DNA of 64,000 nucleotides. Origin: Halichondria panicea. Lineage: Eukaryota > Porifera > Demospongiae > Suberitida > Halichondriidae. The stretch is taken from NCBI RefSeq assembly GCF_963675165.1, contig NC_087377.1:2402824-2466823 (forward strand). Direction: 5' to 3'. Of the stretch, positions 45,820 to 57,740 are shown in pieces. Under the pieces are notes generated by a model that saw only the letters and a program-made list of their open reading frames with translations, was not told the DNA's origin and did not search any database. Numbering within the stretch: the first letter of the stretch is position 1; every line of letters starts with the position of its first letter. The translations under genes and the position numbers were made by a program.

Positions 45820-48800
45820 TTAGCAGGCCACCCTCTATAATACAGCCAGGTTAATGGGCCCCAAAGTCTCCATAGCATGTGTTTGGACCTGTGTTAGCAG
45901 ACCACCCTCTATAATACAGCCAGGTTAATGGTCCCCAAAGTCTCCATAGCATGTGTTTGGACCTGTGTTAGCAGGCCACCCTCTATAATACAGCCAGGTT
46001 AATGGGCCCCAAAGTCTCCATAGCATGTGTTTGGACCTGTGTTAGCAGACCACCCTCTATAATACAGCCAGGTTAATGGTCCCCAAAGTCTCCATAGCAT
46101 GTGTTTGGACCTGTGTTAGCAGACCACCCTCTATAATACAGCCAGGTTAATGGGTCCCAAAGTCTCCATAGCATGTGTTTGGACCTGTGTTAGCAGGCCA
46201 CCCTCTATAATACAGCCAGGTTAATGGGTCCCAAAGTCTCCATAGCATGTGTTTGGACCTGTGTTAGCAGACCACCCTCTATTATACAGCCAGGTTAATG
46301 GGTCCCAAAGTCTCCATAGCATGTGTTTGGACCTGTGTTAGCAGACCACCCTCTATAATACAGCCAGGTTAATGGTCCCAAGTCTCCATAGCATGTGTTT
46401 GGACCTGTGTTAGCAGGCCACCCTCTATAATACAGCCAGGTTAATGGGTCCCAAAGTCTCCATAGCATGTGTTTGGACCTATGTTAGCAGGCCACCCTCT
46501 ATAATACAGCCAGGTTAATGGGTCCCAAAGTCTCCATAGCATGTGTTTGGACCTGTGTTAGCAGACCACCCTCTATAATACAGCCAGGTTAATGGGTCCC
46601 AAAGTCTCCATAGCATGTGTTTGGACCTGTGTTAGCAGGCCACCCTCTATAATACAGCCAGGTTAATGGGCCCCAAAGTCTCCATAGCATGTGTTTGGAC
46701 CTGTGTTAGCAGACCACCCTCTATAATACAGCCAGGTTAATGGTCCCCAAAGTCTCCATAGCATGTGTTTGGACCTGTGTTAGCAGACCACCCTCTATAA
46801 TACAGCCAGGTTAATGGGTCCCAAAGTCTCCATAGCATGTGTTTGGACCTGTGTTAGCAGGCCACCCTCTATAATACAGCCAGGTTAATGGGTCCCAAAG
46901 TCTCCATAGCATGTGTTTGGACCTGTGTTAGCAGACCACCCTCTATTATACAGCCAGGTTAATGGGTCCCAAAGTCTCCATAGCATGTGTTTGGACCTGT
47001 GTTAGCAGACCACCCTCTATAATACAGCCAGGTTAATGGTCCCAAGTCTCCATAGCATGTGTTTGGACCTGTGTTAGCAGGCCACCCTCTATAATACAGC
47101 CAGGTTAATGGGTCCCAAAGTCTCCATAGCATGTGTTTGGACCTATGTTAGCAGGCCACCCTCTATAATACAGCCAGGTTAATGGGTCCCAAAGTCTCCA
47201 TAGCATGTGTTTGGACCTGTGTTAGCAGACCACCCTCTATAATACAGCCAGGTTAATGGGTCCCAAAGTCTCCATAGCATGTGTTTGGACCTGTGTTAGC
47301 AGGCCACCCTCTATAATACAGCCAGGTTAATGGGTCCCAAAGTCTCCATAGCATGTGTTTGGACCTGTGTTAGCAGACCACCCTCTATTATACAGCCAGG
47401 TTAATGGGTCCCAAAGTCTCCATAGCATGTGTTTGGACCTGTGTTAGCAGACCACCCTCTATAATACAGCCAGGTTAATGGTCCCAAGTCTCCATAGCAT
47501 GTGTTTGGACCTGTGTTAGCAGGCCACCCTCTATAATACAGCCAGGTTAATGGGTCCCAAAGTCTCCATAGCATGTGTTTGGACCTATGTTAGCAGGCCA
47601 CCCTCTATAATACAGCCAGGTTAATGGGTCCCAAAGTCTCCATAGCATGTGTTTGGACCTATGTTAGCAGGCCACCCTCTATAATACAGCCAGGTTAATG
47701 GGTCCCAAAGTCTCCATAGCATGTGTTTGGACCTATGTTAGCAGGCCACCCTCTATAATACAGCCAGGTTAATGGGTCCCAAAGTCTCCATAGCATGTGT
47801 TTGGACCTGTGTTAGCAGACCACCCTCTATTATACAGCCAGGTTAATGGGTCCCAAAGTCTCCATAGCATGTGTTTGGACCTGTGTTAGCAGGCCACCCT
47901 CTATAATACAGCCAGGTTAATGGGTCCCAAAGTCTCCATAGCATGTGTTTGGACCTGTGTTAGCAGACCACCCTCTATTATACAGCCAGGTTAATGGGTC
48001 CCAAAGTCTCCATAGCATGTGTTTGGACCTGTGTTAGCAGACCACCCTCTATAATACAGCCAGGTTAATGGTCCCAAGTCTCCATAGCATGTGTTTGGAC
48101 CTGTGTTAGCAGGCCACCCTCTATAATACAGCCAGGTTAATGGGTCCCAAAGTCTCCATAGCATGTGTTTGGACCTATGTTAGCAGGCCACCCTCTATAA
48201 TACAGCCAGGTTAATGGGTCCCAAAGTCTCCATAGCATGTGTTTGGACCTATGTTAGCAGGCCACCCTCTATAATACAGCCAGGTTAATGGGTCCCAAAG
48301 TCTCCATAGCATGTGTTTGGACCTATGTTAGCAGGCCACCCTCTATAATACAGCCAGGTTAATGGGTCCCAAAGTCTCCATAGCATGTGTTTGGACCTGT
48401 GTTAGCAGACCACCCTCTATTATACAGCCAGGTTAATGGGTCCCAAAGTCTCCATAGCATGTGTTTGGACCTGTGTTAGCAGACCACCCTCTATAATACA
48501 GCCAGGTTAATGGTCCCAAGTCTCCATAGCATGTGTTTGGACCTGTGTTAGCAGGCCACCCTCTATAATACAGCCAGGTTAATGGGCCCAAGTCTCCATA
48601 GCATGTGTTTGGACCTGTGTTAGCAGGCCACCCTCTATAATACAGCCAGGTTAATGGCCCCCAAAGTCTCCATAGCATGTGCTTGGACCTGTGTTAGCAG
48701 GCCACCCTCTATAATACAGCCAGGTTAATGGGCTCCAAAGTCTCCATAGCATGTGTTTGGACCTGTGTTAGCAGACCACCCTCTATATTACAGCCAGGTT

Positions 48801-51667
48801 AATGGGTCCCAAAGTCTCCATAGCATGTGTTTGGACCTGTGTTAGCAGACCACCCTCTATTATACAGCCAGGTTAATGGGTCCCAAAGTCTCCATAGCAT
48901 GTGTTTGGACCTGTGTTAGCAGACCACCCTCTATAATACAGCCAGGTTAATGGGTCCCAAAGTCTCCATAGCATGTGTTTGGACCTGTGTTAGCAGGCCA
49001 CCCTCTATAATACAGCCAGGTTAATGGGTCCCAAAGTCTCCATAGCATGTGTTTGGACCTGTGTTAGCAGACCACCCTCTATTATACAGCCAGGTTAATG
49101 GGTCCCAAAGTCTCCATAGCATGTGTTTGGACCTGTGTTAGCAGACCACCCTCTATAATACAGCCAGGTTAATGGTCCCAAGTCTCCATAGCATGTGTTT
49201 GGACCTGTGTTAGCAGGCCACCCTCTATAATACAGCCAAGTTAATGGGTCCCAAAGTCTCCATAGCATGTGTTTGGACCTATGTTAGCAGGCCACCCTCT
49301 ATAATACAGCCAGGTTAATGGGTCCCAAAGTCTCCATAGCATGTGTTTGGACCTATGTTAGCAGGCCACCCTCTATAATACAGCCAGGTTAATGGGTCCC
49401 AAAGTCTCCATAGCATGTGTTTGGACCTATGTTAGCAGGCCACCCTCTATAATACAGCCAGGTTAATGGGTCCCAAAGTCTCCATAGCATGTGTTTGGAC
49501 CTGTGTTAGCAGACCACCCTCTATTATACAGCCAGGTTAATGGGTCCCAAAGTCTCCATAGCATGTGTTTGGACCTGTGTTAGCAGACCACCCTCTATAA
49601 TACAGCCAGGTTAATGGTCCCAAGTCTCCATAGCATGTGTTTGGACCTGTGTTAGCAGGCCACCCTCTATAATACAGCCAGGTTAATGGGCCCAAGTCTC
49701 CATAGCATGTGTTTGGACCTGTGTTAGCAGGCCACCCTCTATAATACAGCCAGGTTAATGGCCCCCAAAGTCTCCATAGCATGTGCTTGGACCTGTGTTA
49801 GCAGGCCACCCTCTATAATACAGCCAGGTTAATGGGCTCCAAAGTCTCCATAGCATGTGTTTGGACCTGTGTTAGCAGACCACCCTCTATATTACAGCCA
49901 GGTTAATGGGTCCCAAAGTCTCCATAGCATGTGTTTGGACCTGTGTTAGCAGACCACCCTCTATTATACAGCCAGGTTAATGGGTCCCAAAGTCTCCATA
50001 GCATGTGTTTGGACCTGTGTTAGCAGACCACCCTCTATAATACAGCCAGGTTAATGGTCCCAAGTCTCCATAGCATGTGTTTGGACCTGTGTTAGCAGGC
50101 CACCCTCTATAATACAGCCAGGTTAATGGGCCCAAGTCTCCATAGCATGTGTTTGGACCTGTGTTAGCAGGCCACCCTCTATAATACAGCCAGGTTAATG
50201 GCCCCCAAAGTCTCCATAGCATGTGCTTGGACCTGTGTTAGCAGGCCACCCTCTATAATACAGCCAGGTTAATGGGCTCCAAAGTCTCCATAGCATGTGT
50301 TTGGACCTGTGTTAGCAGACCACCCTCTATATTACAGCCAGGTTAATGGGCCCCAAAGTCTCCATAGCATGTGTTTGGACCTGTGTTAGCAGACCACCCT
50401 CTATAATACAGCCAGGTTAATGTGCCCCAAAGTCTCCATAGCATGTGTTTGGACCTGTGTTAGCAGGCCACCCTCTATAATACAGCCAGGTTAATGGCCC
50501 CAAAGTCTCCATAGCATGTGTTTGGACCTGTGTTAGCAGGCCACCCTCTATAATACAGCCAGGTTAATGGGCCCCAAAGTCTCCATAGCATGTGTTTGGA
50601 CCTGTGTTAGCAGACCACCCTCTATAATACAGCCAGGTTAATGTGCCCCAAAGTCTCCATAGCATGTGTTTGGACCTGTGTTAGCAGACCACCCTCTATA
50701 TTACAGCCAGGTTAATGGGTCCCAAAGTCTCCATAGCATGTGTTTGGACCTGTGTTAGCAGACCACCCTCTATTATACAGCCAGGTTAATGGGTCCCAAA
50801 GTCTCCATAGCATGTGTTTGGACCTGTGTTAGCAGACCACCCTCTATAATACAGCCAGGTTAATGGTCCCAAGTCTCCATAGCATGTGTTTGGACCTGTG
50901 TTAGCAGGCCACCCTCTATAATACAGCCAGGTTAATGGGCCCAAGTCTCCATAGCATGTGTTTGGACCTGTGTTAGCAGGCCACCCTCTATAATACAGCC
51001 AGGTTAATGGCCCCCAAAGTCTCCATAGCATGTGCTTGGACCTGTGTTAGCAGGCCACCCTCTATAATACAGCCAGGTTAATGGGCTCCAAAGTCTCCAT
51101 AGCATGTGTTTGGACCTGTGTTAGCAGACCACCCTCTATATTACAGCCAGGTTAATGGGCCCCAAAGTCTCCATAGCATGTGTTTGGACCTGTGTTAGCA
51201 GACCACCCTCTATAATACAGCCAGGTTAATGTGCCCCAAAGTCTCCATAGCATGTGTTTGGACCTGTGTTAGCAGGCCACCCTCTATAATACAGCCAGGT
51301 TAATGGCCCCAAAGTCTCCATAGCATGTGTTTGGACCTGTGTTAGCAGGCCACCCTCTATAATACAGCCAGGTTAATGGGCCCCAAAGTCTCCATAGCAT
51401 GTGTTTGGACCTGTGTTAGCAGACCACCCTCTATATAATACAGCCAGGTTAATGTGCCCCAAAGTCTCCATAGCATGTGTTTGGACCTGTGTTAGCAGAC
51501 CACCCTCTATAATACAGCCAGGTTAATGTGCCCCAAAGTCTCCATAGCATGTGTTTGGACCTGTGTTAGCAGGCCACCCTCTATAATACAGCCAGGTTAA
51601 TGGCCCCAAAGTCTCCGTAGCATGTGTTTGGACCTGTGTTAGCAGACCACCCTCTATAATACAGCCA
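45820..51667. repeat. 74-bp satellite array, about 79 units, block B
   Basis: Same monomer as 12142-13424. Variant units (ATTATACAG, CCTATGTTAGC, GGTCCCAAGTCTCC with a 2-bp loss) recur in fixed groups: an identical three-unit stretch begins near 48433, 49537, 49977 and 50786. This points to growth by duplication of multi-unit blocks. The repeated frames (LTWLYYRGWPANTG) arise because some units are 72 bp; they are not genes. Confidence 0.95.
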
Positions 51668-51704
51668 CTGTTGGTCTACCCACCACTATACATATACAGG
51701 GTAT

Positions 51705-52259
51705 TACGGTGGCCCTGAGTGCTACTCCTAGTTGATAGTTCAAACGCGTAGTTGGCAGTTGGAAGTTCATGACCTTTAAACTTTGCAACCTGTTTTTATG
51801 TGTAAGTTAAAATTATGATACTGGCACCAATAATAATTGCTAGATATCTAGCTGGCAGGCTAAGACGATAATTATATACACATCTAAGTAGGGAGGTCTA
51901 ATCCCCATGCACCTATATTCCCGGTAGAGAGGGAGGGAGGGGCATTATAGAAACATGTTGTATGGCACTTAGATTCTATTGAGGCCGTTTGGTTAAAAGA
52001 TTTGAGGCAGTGCAAAGATCTATATTATTATAACATAATTATTATGCTAACTGGCGTAGAAGATAATAGTCTTTGCTGGTCTCAGACGGCACTATTAAAC
52101 GTGTGTCCGCTATACAATGTACATTAAGTAGGGCTTGCCCCCATCAATGAAGGCTTAGAGAAACAGGTTTTGCAGATCTAGAATAATTCCTGGCATTAGT
52201 TCGTTGCGAAGTTTAAAGGTCACCAACTACCAACTAGGAGTAGCACTCGGGCCACCGTA
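51705..52259. mobile_element. Block-B-specific 555-bp fold-back element, 6-bp target duplication
   Basis: Ends TACGGTGGCCCTGAGTGCTA and its near reverse complement; the flanks are GGGTAT on both sides (51699-51704 and 52260-52265). Block A has the single uninterrupted CAGGGTATACTAATAG. The arms pair over about 80 bp (AACTTTGCAACC near the inner edge). Confidence 0.85.
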
Positions 52260-52495
52260 GGGTATACTAATAGTAAGGTACTCACAAAGACATTAGTGAC
52301 ATGGTTGGTGGTTCCTGTGATCCTGGACACCACCTCACACACTTTCCAGATACTGGGACGCAGCTCAGGGTCAGAGGTCAACAGGCAGCCTACAAGGGAG
52401 GAGGAGAACACATGTATCACACACACCTACACCCACACACACACACCTACACCCACACACACCCACACGGCAAGCATAAAACAAATGTGTCTTAT

Positions 52496-53335
52496 GTTAT
52501 AGTTATAACACGGGCACGAGGGATGTATGGAATATATTGCACTGAAGCACGAGGGCGCCAGCCCCGAGGGCTGAGTGCAATATATGCCATGCAGCTCGAG
52601 TGCACGTGTTATAACTAGTTTATATCCCGAGGGCATAGCAACATAACACTGTCCTAGTAACACAATAATTATAAACAGCACAAAAAAGACAGAGACAACT
52701 CTAGACACAGCTCCATCTCTTCTCTCTTCTAGACACCAGTATCTGCAGCATATAAGATTGGCATGACCGACGAATGGCTTGACACAAAATTGTTGGAGTT
52801 TCAACTGAAATCTGTAAAACAGCCCCACCCCACTTCTGGTGCTGCAAAACAGCCCCGCCCCACTTACTGCTGCAAAGAAACAGCCCCACCCCACTACTCA
52901 GTGAATACATGTATTAGCTGCTGGTCTACGCTCGGCCTCATAACCAAGCCAAGAAAGCTCGCTTCTACACTGCTGCAAAACAGCTCATGCCCCCAGCAAA
53001 AAGAGCCACTTCTAGTGCTATACGGTGAAGCAGAATTGACATGCATCACGATGTCGAGGACTAGGTCGATCTAGGAACACAGAATCTTCCACAAAATGAA
53101 TCTTGGACAATTTTAAAACCTGCATGGTTGCAAGAAGAAACTCCAGCAGTGCTGAACATTCATTCCTGCATGGCTGGACATACTTTGATACTTGTTATTT
53201 CTCATGCGTATTAATTTAATTTTAATTTAATTGTCTAATTGCCAGAGGGGCGTTTTGCGGTCAGTGCAATATGACTTTCAGCAGTGCAATATGAAGCATA
53301 TTGCACTTGGCAACAACGTAGCAACGGGATATAAG
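52496..53335. mobile_element. Block-B-specific insertion, hairpin head plus TTATATCCCG-ended body
   Basis: Block A is continuous (CTTATGGGATAATT). The insert begins with a 116-bp palindrome (52501-52616; AGTTATAACACG / CGTGTTATAACT). A body follows whose two ends share TTATATCCCG in inverted orientation (about 52620 and 53335). CAGCCCCACCCCACTTC repeats lie inside. A 103-codon frame at 52763-53074 crosses these repeats and is doubtful. Confidence 0.6.
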
Positions 53336-53715
53336 GGATAATTATTTATGTGATTAACTTTTAAACGACGCGATTTCAGTACAGGCCACAAATGGATATC
53401 ACTGTATGATACAAGAGTATGCAGTGATTATGATAGCTGCTCACATAACAGCATTAGTATAAGTATCTATTACACATTTATTTCTGACTACGACTATACA
53501 CAACTATGGGATAGAGCTATTGAATGATACTTGATACTCTAAAATGGATGCTTTGTACAATAAATTATGTAACTAGTGAAATGCTTCCTCACACACACAA
53601 ACAGTGGAGCCACTCTTAATGACCTCAGCTGAAGAAAGTTCAACTGCAGGCTATGAGGTCCCAAATGAATAGTTTTTGTATACATGCAGCCAAAATTTTT
53701 TTCCCTAAACGTAAT

Positions 53716-53893
53716 ACAGTGAAACCTCTGTTAACAACCACCTCTGAATAAAGGCCAGTTGCTATATAACGGCCAGGCACCCAGGTCCCAAACGAACAGT
53801 TTATGTACAAAACAACCTCTCAACAAAGGCCACCTCTGTATAAAGGCCAAAACATTGTTCCCCAAAGGTGTCTGTTATAGAGGGGTTCCATTA
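53716..53893. mobile_element. Block-B-specific MITE, CAGTGAAACCTCTG end
   Basis: Inserted next to the kinase catalytic-loop exon; block A lacks it. The ends CAGTGAAACCTCTG / GAGGGGTTCCATTA are imperfect inverted repeats with TA beside each end. The inside repeats AAAGGCCACCTCTG. This end type is common among Tc1/mariner/pogo derivatives. Confidence 0.65.
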
Positions 53894-54276
53894 TAGTTCA
53901 ATTGTACATACCTTGAGGTCACGATGTATGACGGGTTTTGTCCGATGGTGTAGCCTAGCAACGGCCTTAGCAACGTCAGAGAAGATATGCAACACTTCAC
54001 GTTGTCTCAGTCGAGTGCCCGCTGATTCAGCAAATCTATCACCGAAGTACCTAATAGAATAAATAATAATAATAATATTAAAAGCTTAATTTATCACTAA
54101 TTAGCTACATGCAGACAGTGTTTGTGATTCTCACTACTGTACATGATCAATGGTACCACTCCATTAGTATGACTAAGCAATAGACTACCATCATGCACGC
54201 AGGTACACTACCACCCACTCCACTCATCACACACCCACTCCATTAGTATGAGTAGGCAATGGAGGACCATACATTA

Positions 54277-54720
54277 TGCACCTATCAATGTGTCGCCCCA
54301 CTCCCCCCAGGAGGGGTCGGGCTTATATGGGGATTTGACCTTACCTCAGGTCAAATTTCCCCTGATAGGGGAAGGATTCTGTGTTCAAATCCCCCAGTCA
54401 ACGGAGGATTTTTAAGCCCCAAGCAGTTGCACACATTAAAACAGGTTATACAAGCAGTCTTTACTACGCAAAGCCAGGTCAAATCCCCAAGTATGGGGCC
54501 AACATTTCAGGTTAAATTTCCCCGTATGTCCCGGGGGGGGGGGTAGTGGGGCAACACCAGAGGAGGTCCGACATGCGTGCACGAATCACTATAAGTTCAG
54601 TGCATTGTGGTAATTGGGGTCACGTGATATGTCCAGGCCAAATGTACTAGCATTTGTAGTGATTCGTGCACGCATGTCGGACCGGGCCTCCTCTGGGGCA
54701 AAACATTGATGATAGGTGCA
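54277..54720. mobile_element. Three-layer nested palindromic element, block B
   Basis: Counterpart of 14488-14929, a few substitutions and a longer G run. Confidence 0.7.
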
Positions 54721-55305
54721 CTACAACAAAGGGAGCTAGAGAGCTAGTCTATAGATAGAGTATCTGGGTCCACTCAATAAAATCTGACACTGCGTACTCA
54801 CCCTAGCATTGTCCAGCTCCCTCTGCAGACTAGCCACCATATCCACCACCAGCAGCAATCAGTCAGGATACCTTGAGACAGTCACTCTCTGCTAGCTCCA
54901 TCTCTCTCTACACTGCTTGTAGCCTTGTGAGCATGGAGCCATCTCATGTTAGCAACTGGAGCTATATATTATAGAGTAGATCTGTTTCAATGCTGCCTAG
55001 CTGTGAAGCGCTTAGTCTAGTCTATGGCAGAGTCTACAGCTAGCTAGGGTAGCTAGCTCAGTAGGCCGGTGTCATAAAATTTTGGGCCCCGGTGTCATAG
55101 GATAGAACCTCCGGGCGACAGTTTCTCCCCCGGAGCCTGCGGTCTTAGGACAATGCCTCCCCCCCGGTGGTTTTGTCCTAGGACAGAATCCCCGCCCCCA
55201 GGATATATCATCCGGGTACATGTACCCTGTCAAAACCTGTCAAAGCAGCTTTAGTATAATAAGCGTGCGCGTGCATGCGAAATGTATAGACTGTTAGCAA
55301 TCAGA

Positions 55306-56589
55306 ATGGCTACTCAACAAGAGTATGAGGACATACTGCTGTACAAGACTGCTGCCAGCAATGCTGGCCAGAAGAAATACAGAGACGGGCTTTCCACTAA
55401 TGACAAGAGAAGTATAAGAGACAAAGCTCAAAGGTATGCTCTGCAGCAACAATGCTTATACCTGCCTGAGAAGGACAGCACTGGCATCCATAGAATGAGA
55501 AGAGTTGTGGTGAAGCAAGAGGAGAAAAGCAGGATACTAAACATGTGCCACGATGGACTGGATGGAATGCATTTTGAGAGAGACAAGACCTATGGAAAGG
55601 TATATTTATCATCATATCTTATAAAGTATAATTATATCTGTTTCATGCATGTAGGTTGCTCAGGATTTCTACTGGAAAGGCCTACATGCTGACGTCATAC
55701 AGCTCTGCAAGCACTGCGACTAATGCCAACGAACGAATCACCAACTGCAGAAGCCCAGAGCAGAACTACATCCCATCCCTGTAACAAAGGTCTGGTACAG
55801 AGTTGGTATTGACTTGGTAGGACCTGAAACAAGCTCTGGAAACAAGTACATTATCACGCTCTCAGACTATTTCTCTAAGTGGCCTGAGGCTGCCCCACTC
55901 CCATCAAAATCAGCAGAAGGTGTAGCAAAATTTCTGTTTGACACATTTTGCAGGCATGGGTGGCCAAAAGTGATTCAATCAGACCAAGGAAGAGAGTTTG
56001 TCAACGAAATCAATGTACACATGCAGCTGTGCAAATCTTCTTTGTTGAAGAATGACAGCACTGGATTGCCACTTCTCTGTTTAAGGGTGAACTGTATTTG
56101 TACGACAGCTGCTTCAATGGAACGCTTTCCCCAAGTACTGAGCTCCAGATAGCACAAGTGTATAGCCCATTAATTCAATGCAATGGGCTGTTGATTTCTG
56201 TGGTGGCTCTCCAGCAGCAAGAGGGTGCTAACAACTGCGGACTATTTAGCATTGCTGCTGCATATCACGCTGCTATGAACGATAATGTGGATTCTCTAGT
56301 GTTTGATGAGGCCAAAATGAGAGCACATATCATTAAGTGCTTTGAGAAGGGCAAACTCTCACGGTTCCCTCGCACAAAGAAAGCGATGCCCAAAAGACCA
56401 ACACCACAAACCATTGCCATTACAATATACTGCATGTGCGAGAGACCGGACTCTTTTGAGGATATGGTCATGTGTGACAAATGTAGTGAGTGGTATCATA
56501 GCCTCGATTCAAGGCCGTATTTTAATCGGTCTGGAATCGAGGCTAGTGGTATCACTATCGCTGTGCCAAAATTCACAAAGAACCAGTAG
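55306..56589 (+). pseudogene. Ginger-like transposase: zinc-binding integrase, protease-like and PHD parts, broken
   Basis: Exon 55306-55599 begins MATQQEYEDILLYKTA (an ATG at 55282 is also possible) and contains HDGLDGMHFERDKT of an H2C2 module. After an intron, exon 55655 on supplies the Cys pair (LCKHC). An in-frame TAA at 55721-55723 follows two codons later. The integrase core shows the first Asp (GIDLVGP), ITLSDYFSKWPEAAPL and the second Asp (IQSDQGREF). The sequence then jumps, with the catalytic Glu missing and the frame changed, to a Ulp1-like C48 protease end (QQEGANNCGLFS). A PHD-like CMCERP...MCDKCSEWYH follows, cut by a 47-bp insertion that adds an early stop. It is a non-functional, internally deleted copy. 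Confidence 0.75.
56499..56545. mobile_element. 47-bp micro-MITE inside the transposase PHD finger
   Basis: Ends TAGCCTCGATTC / GAATCGAGGCTA, perfect 12-bp inverted repeats. The 9-bp GTGGTATCA occurs on both sides (56490-56498 and 56546-56554). A 9-bp duplication is typical of Mutator-like elements. The frame after the right duplication holds the remaining Cys ligands of the PHD motif. A similar end is seen alone near 27505-27523. Confidence 0.8.
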
Positions 56590-57740
56590 GTAATTGGTTT
56601 TGTTCTGGTTGTATCACTTTATGATTTGTGCACTTTTGGTTATATTTATTGTACTTCTTTCTCTTGCATTGTTGTATATATTGAGTATTGAATATTTGAG
56701 ATCTATAACATAATAGATACAGCATCTAGTTAGGCTTTGTCTATGGCTGTTTACTTCGTAGCCTAGACTAGTCCTCTCAGATTACCTGTGGACTGACTTT
56801 CACCTGGGGTAGGAGCTTTTGTCCTAGGACAGAAACTCCGGGGGGAGGAAATATCCTAAGGACGGAACCCCCCCCCGGAGCTCCTGTCCTGGGGGAGGCC
56901 GTGTCCTGTGACACCGGCCCCATGTTTAGGCCCCCCCCAGGCCTAGAATTTTAAAATTTTGGGCTAGTTTAGCTATTAGGTCTGGCCCCCAGACTAGTCA
57001 AAGAGACATAGGTAAGGTTAGCTCTATTAGTTGACAAAGCATCAAAGAGACTGCATGCATGCAAAGACTCTGTATCAAAGTAGCAAAAATGTTTGCATTA
57101 TTATTCTATCATGGAATTCAAAGTGAAGGAAGATTTACCTTTCAAGTTACTCATGCTTTACCTATAAGAGTTAAATGCTTTGATGCAGCTCTGCAATGTT
57201 GGATCTACCTGTAAGACAATCGATGTTGTTGCATAGCTATCGCCATATTTGCAATTTCGTGCTTACTTTCTTAGTCAAATTTCAGGACAAAAAAGTATAA
57301 AACACACAATTTCAGTGCAAAGACAACAATTCATATCTTCCTCCTATGTTTTCCTATATATACATAGAAGATGTAAATTGTTGTGGGAATGCTCTAATAG
57401 CATCACTGGCTCAGCTCTCAAGCAATGTGGAATCACAGATAGAAGTCAAGAGAGAAACTGTTGTATCATGGTGGAATCACAATAGCAGTTTCCTTTTTTT
57501 TTTTTATAAAAGAGCAGATTCACAGAGGCTGACTTTGTTTTCAAATTGGGATTGTGGGTGGAGCTAAATCTACACATAGGGGAGGCGCTGCAATCAAAAT
57601 AAATTTGGTAAAGGTCGACACAGTAACACTTAAAAGTGTCTTTTCATTTTCATTACACCAACCATTGTAAAATTAATGTTCAATAATGTTTGTATGTTCA
57701 TTATCATAATTATTGTTCAGTTTGCAGTGCTCTTGCACAC

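Larger units (their letters stand above)
43532..54901 (-). pseudogene. NAK-family kinase gene remnant, block B
   Basis: Same exon set as in block A: possible first exon 54872-54901, catalytic-loop exon 53912-54050 (HRDLK), C-lobe exon 52286-52389 (PELRPSIWKVCEVV), linker block 44497-44803 (RSPCPPNTLPSPKN, then LDAFGYVPF in another frame) and tail 43532-43692 (RDLFGAPPF, VDQFGAVPF). The N-lobe and activation-segment exons are again not found. The linker frame is broken by a net 7-bp deletion, a different lesion from the 4-bp change in block A, so the two copies decayed independently after the duplication. The intron between linker and C-lobe exons is 7.5 kb, mostly 74-bp satellite. Confidence 0.55.
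55093..56913 (+). mobile_element. Ginger-like DNA transposon (Gypsy-type integrase), internally deleted
   Basis: The ends TGTCATAGGA / TCCTGTGACA give TGT...ACA termini, with a 4-bp CCGG duplication on both sides (55089-55092 and 56914-56917). Sub-terminal GGGGG/CCCCC and TCCTAGGACAGAA repeats occur at both ends. It encodes integrase, a cysteine-protease-like segment and a PHD-type motif (separate entry). TGT...ACA ends, a 4-bp duplication and a Gypsy-like integrase are the hallmarks of Ginger cut-and-paste transposons. Its target and terminal TGTCA match the non-autonomous CCGG elements here. Confidence 0.8.
55070..57490 (+). mobile_element. CCGG-type element interrupted by a Ginger-like transposon
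   Basis: The left 19 bp (TGTCATAAAATTTTGGGCC) precede the CCGG at 55089-55092. The remainder resumes after the CCGG at 56914-56917 (CCCCATGTTTAGG) and follows the 21571-22568 element to about 57490, where it is truncated as in block A. Confidence 0.75.

Noticed and set aside
48433-51031. Repeated 81-codon frames with LTWLYYRGWPANTG units, suggesting a repeat protein
   Set aside because: They come from the 74-bp satellite and are open only where two units have lost 2 bp. Other units shift frame, and the array is intronic.
45820-51667. CRISPR-like array
   Set aside because: The repeats are directly abutting 74-bp units without unique spacers, in split-gene eukaryotic DNA.
52763-53074. 103-codon frame within a block-B insertion
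   Set aside because: It crosses CAGCCCCACCCC tandem repeats, has no domain, and lies in a private insertion.
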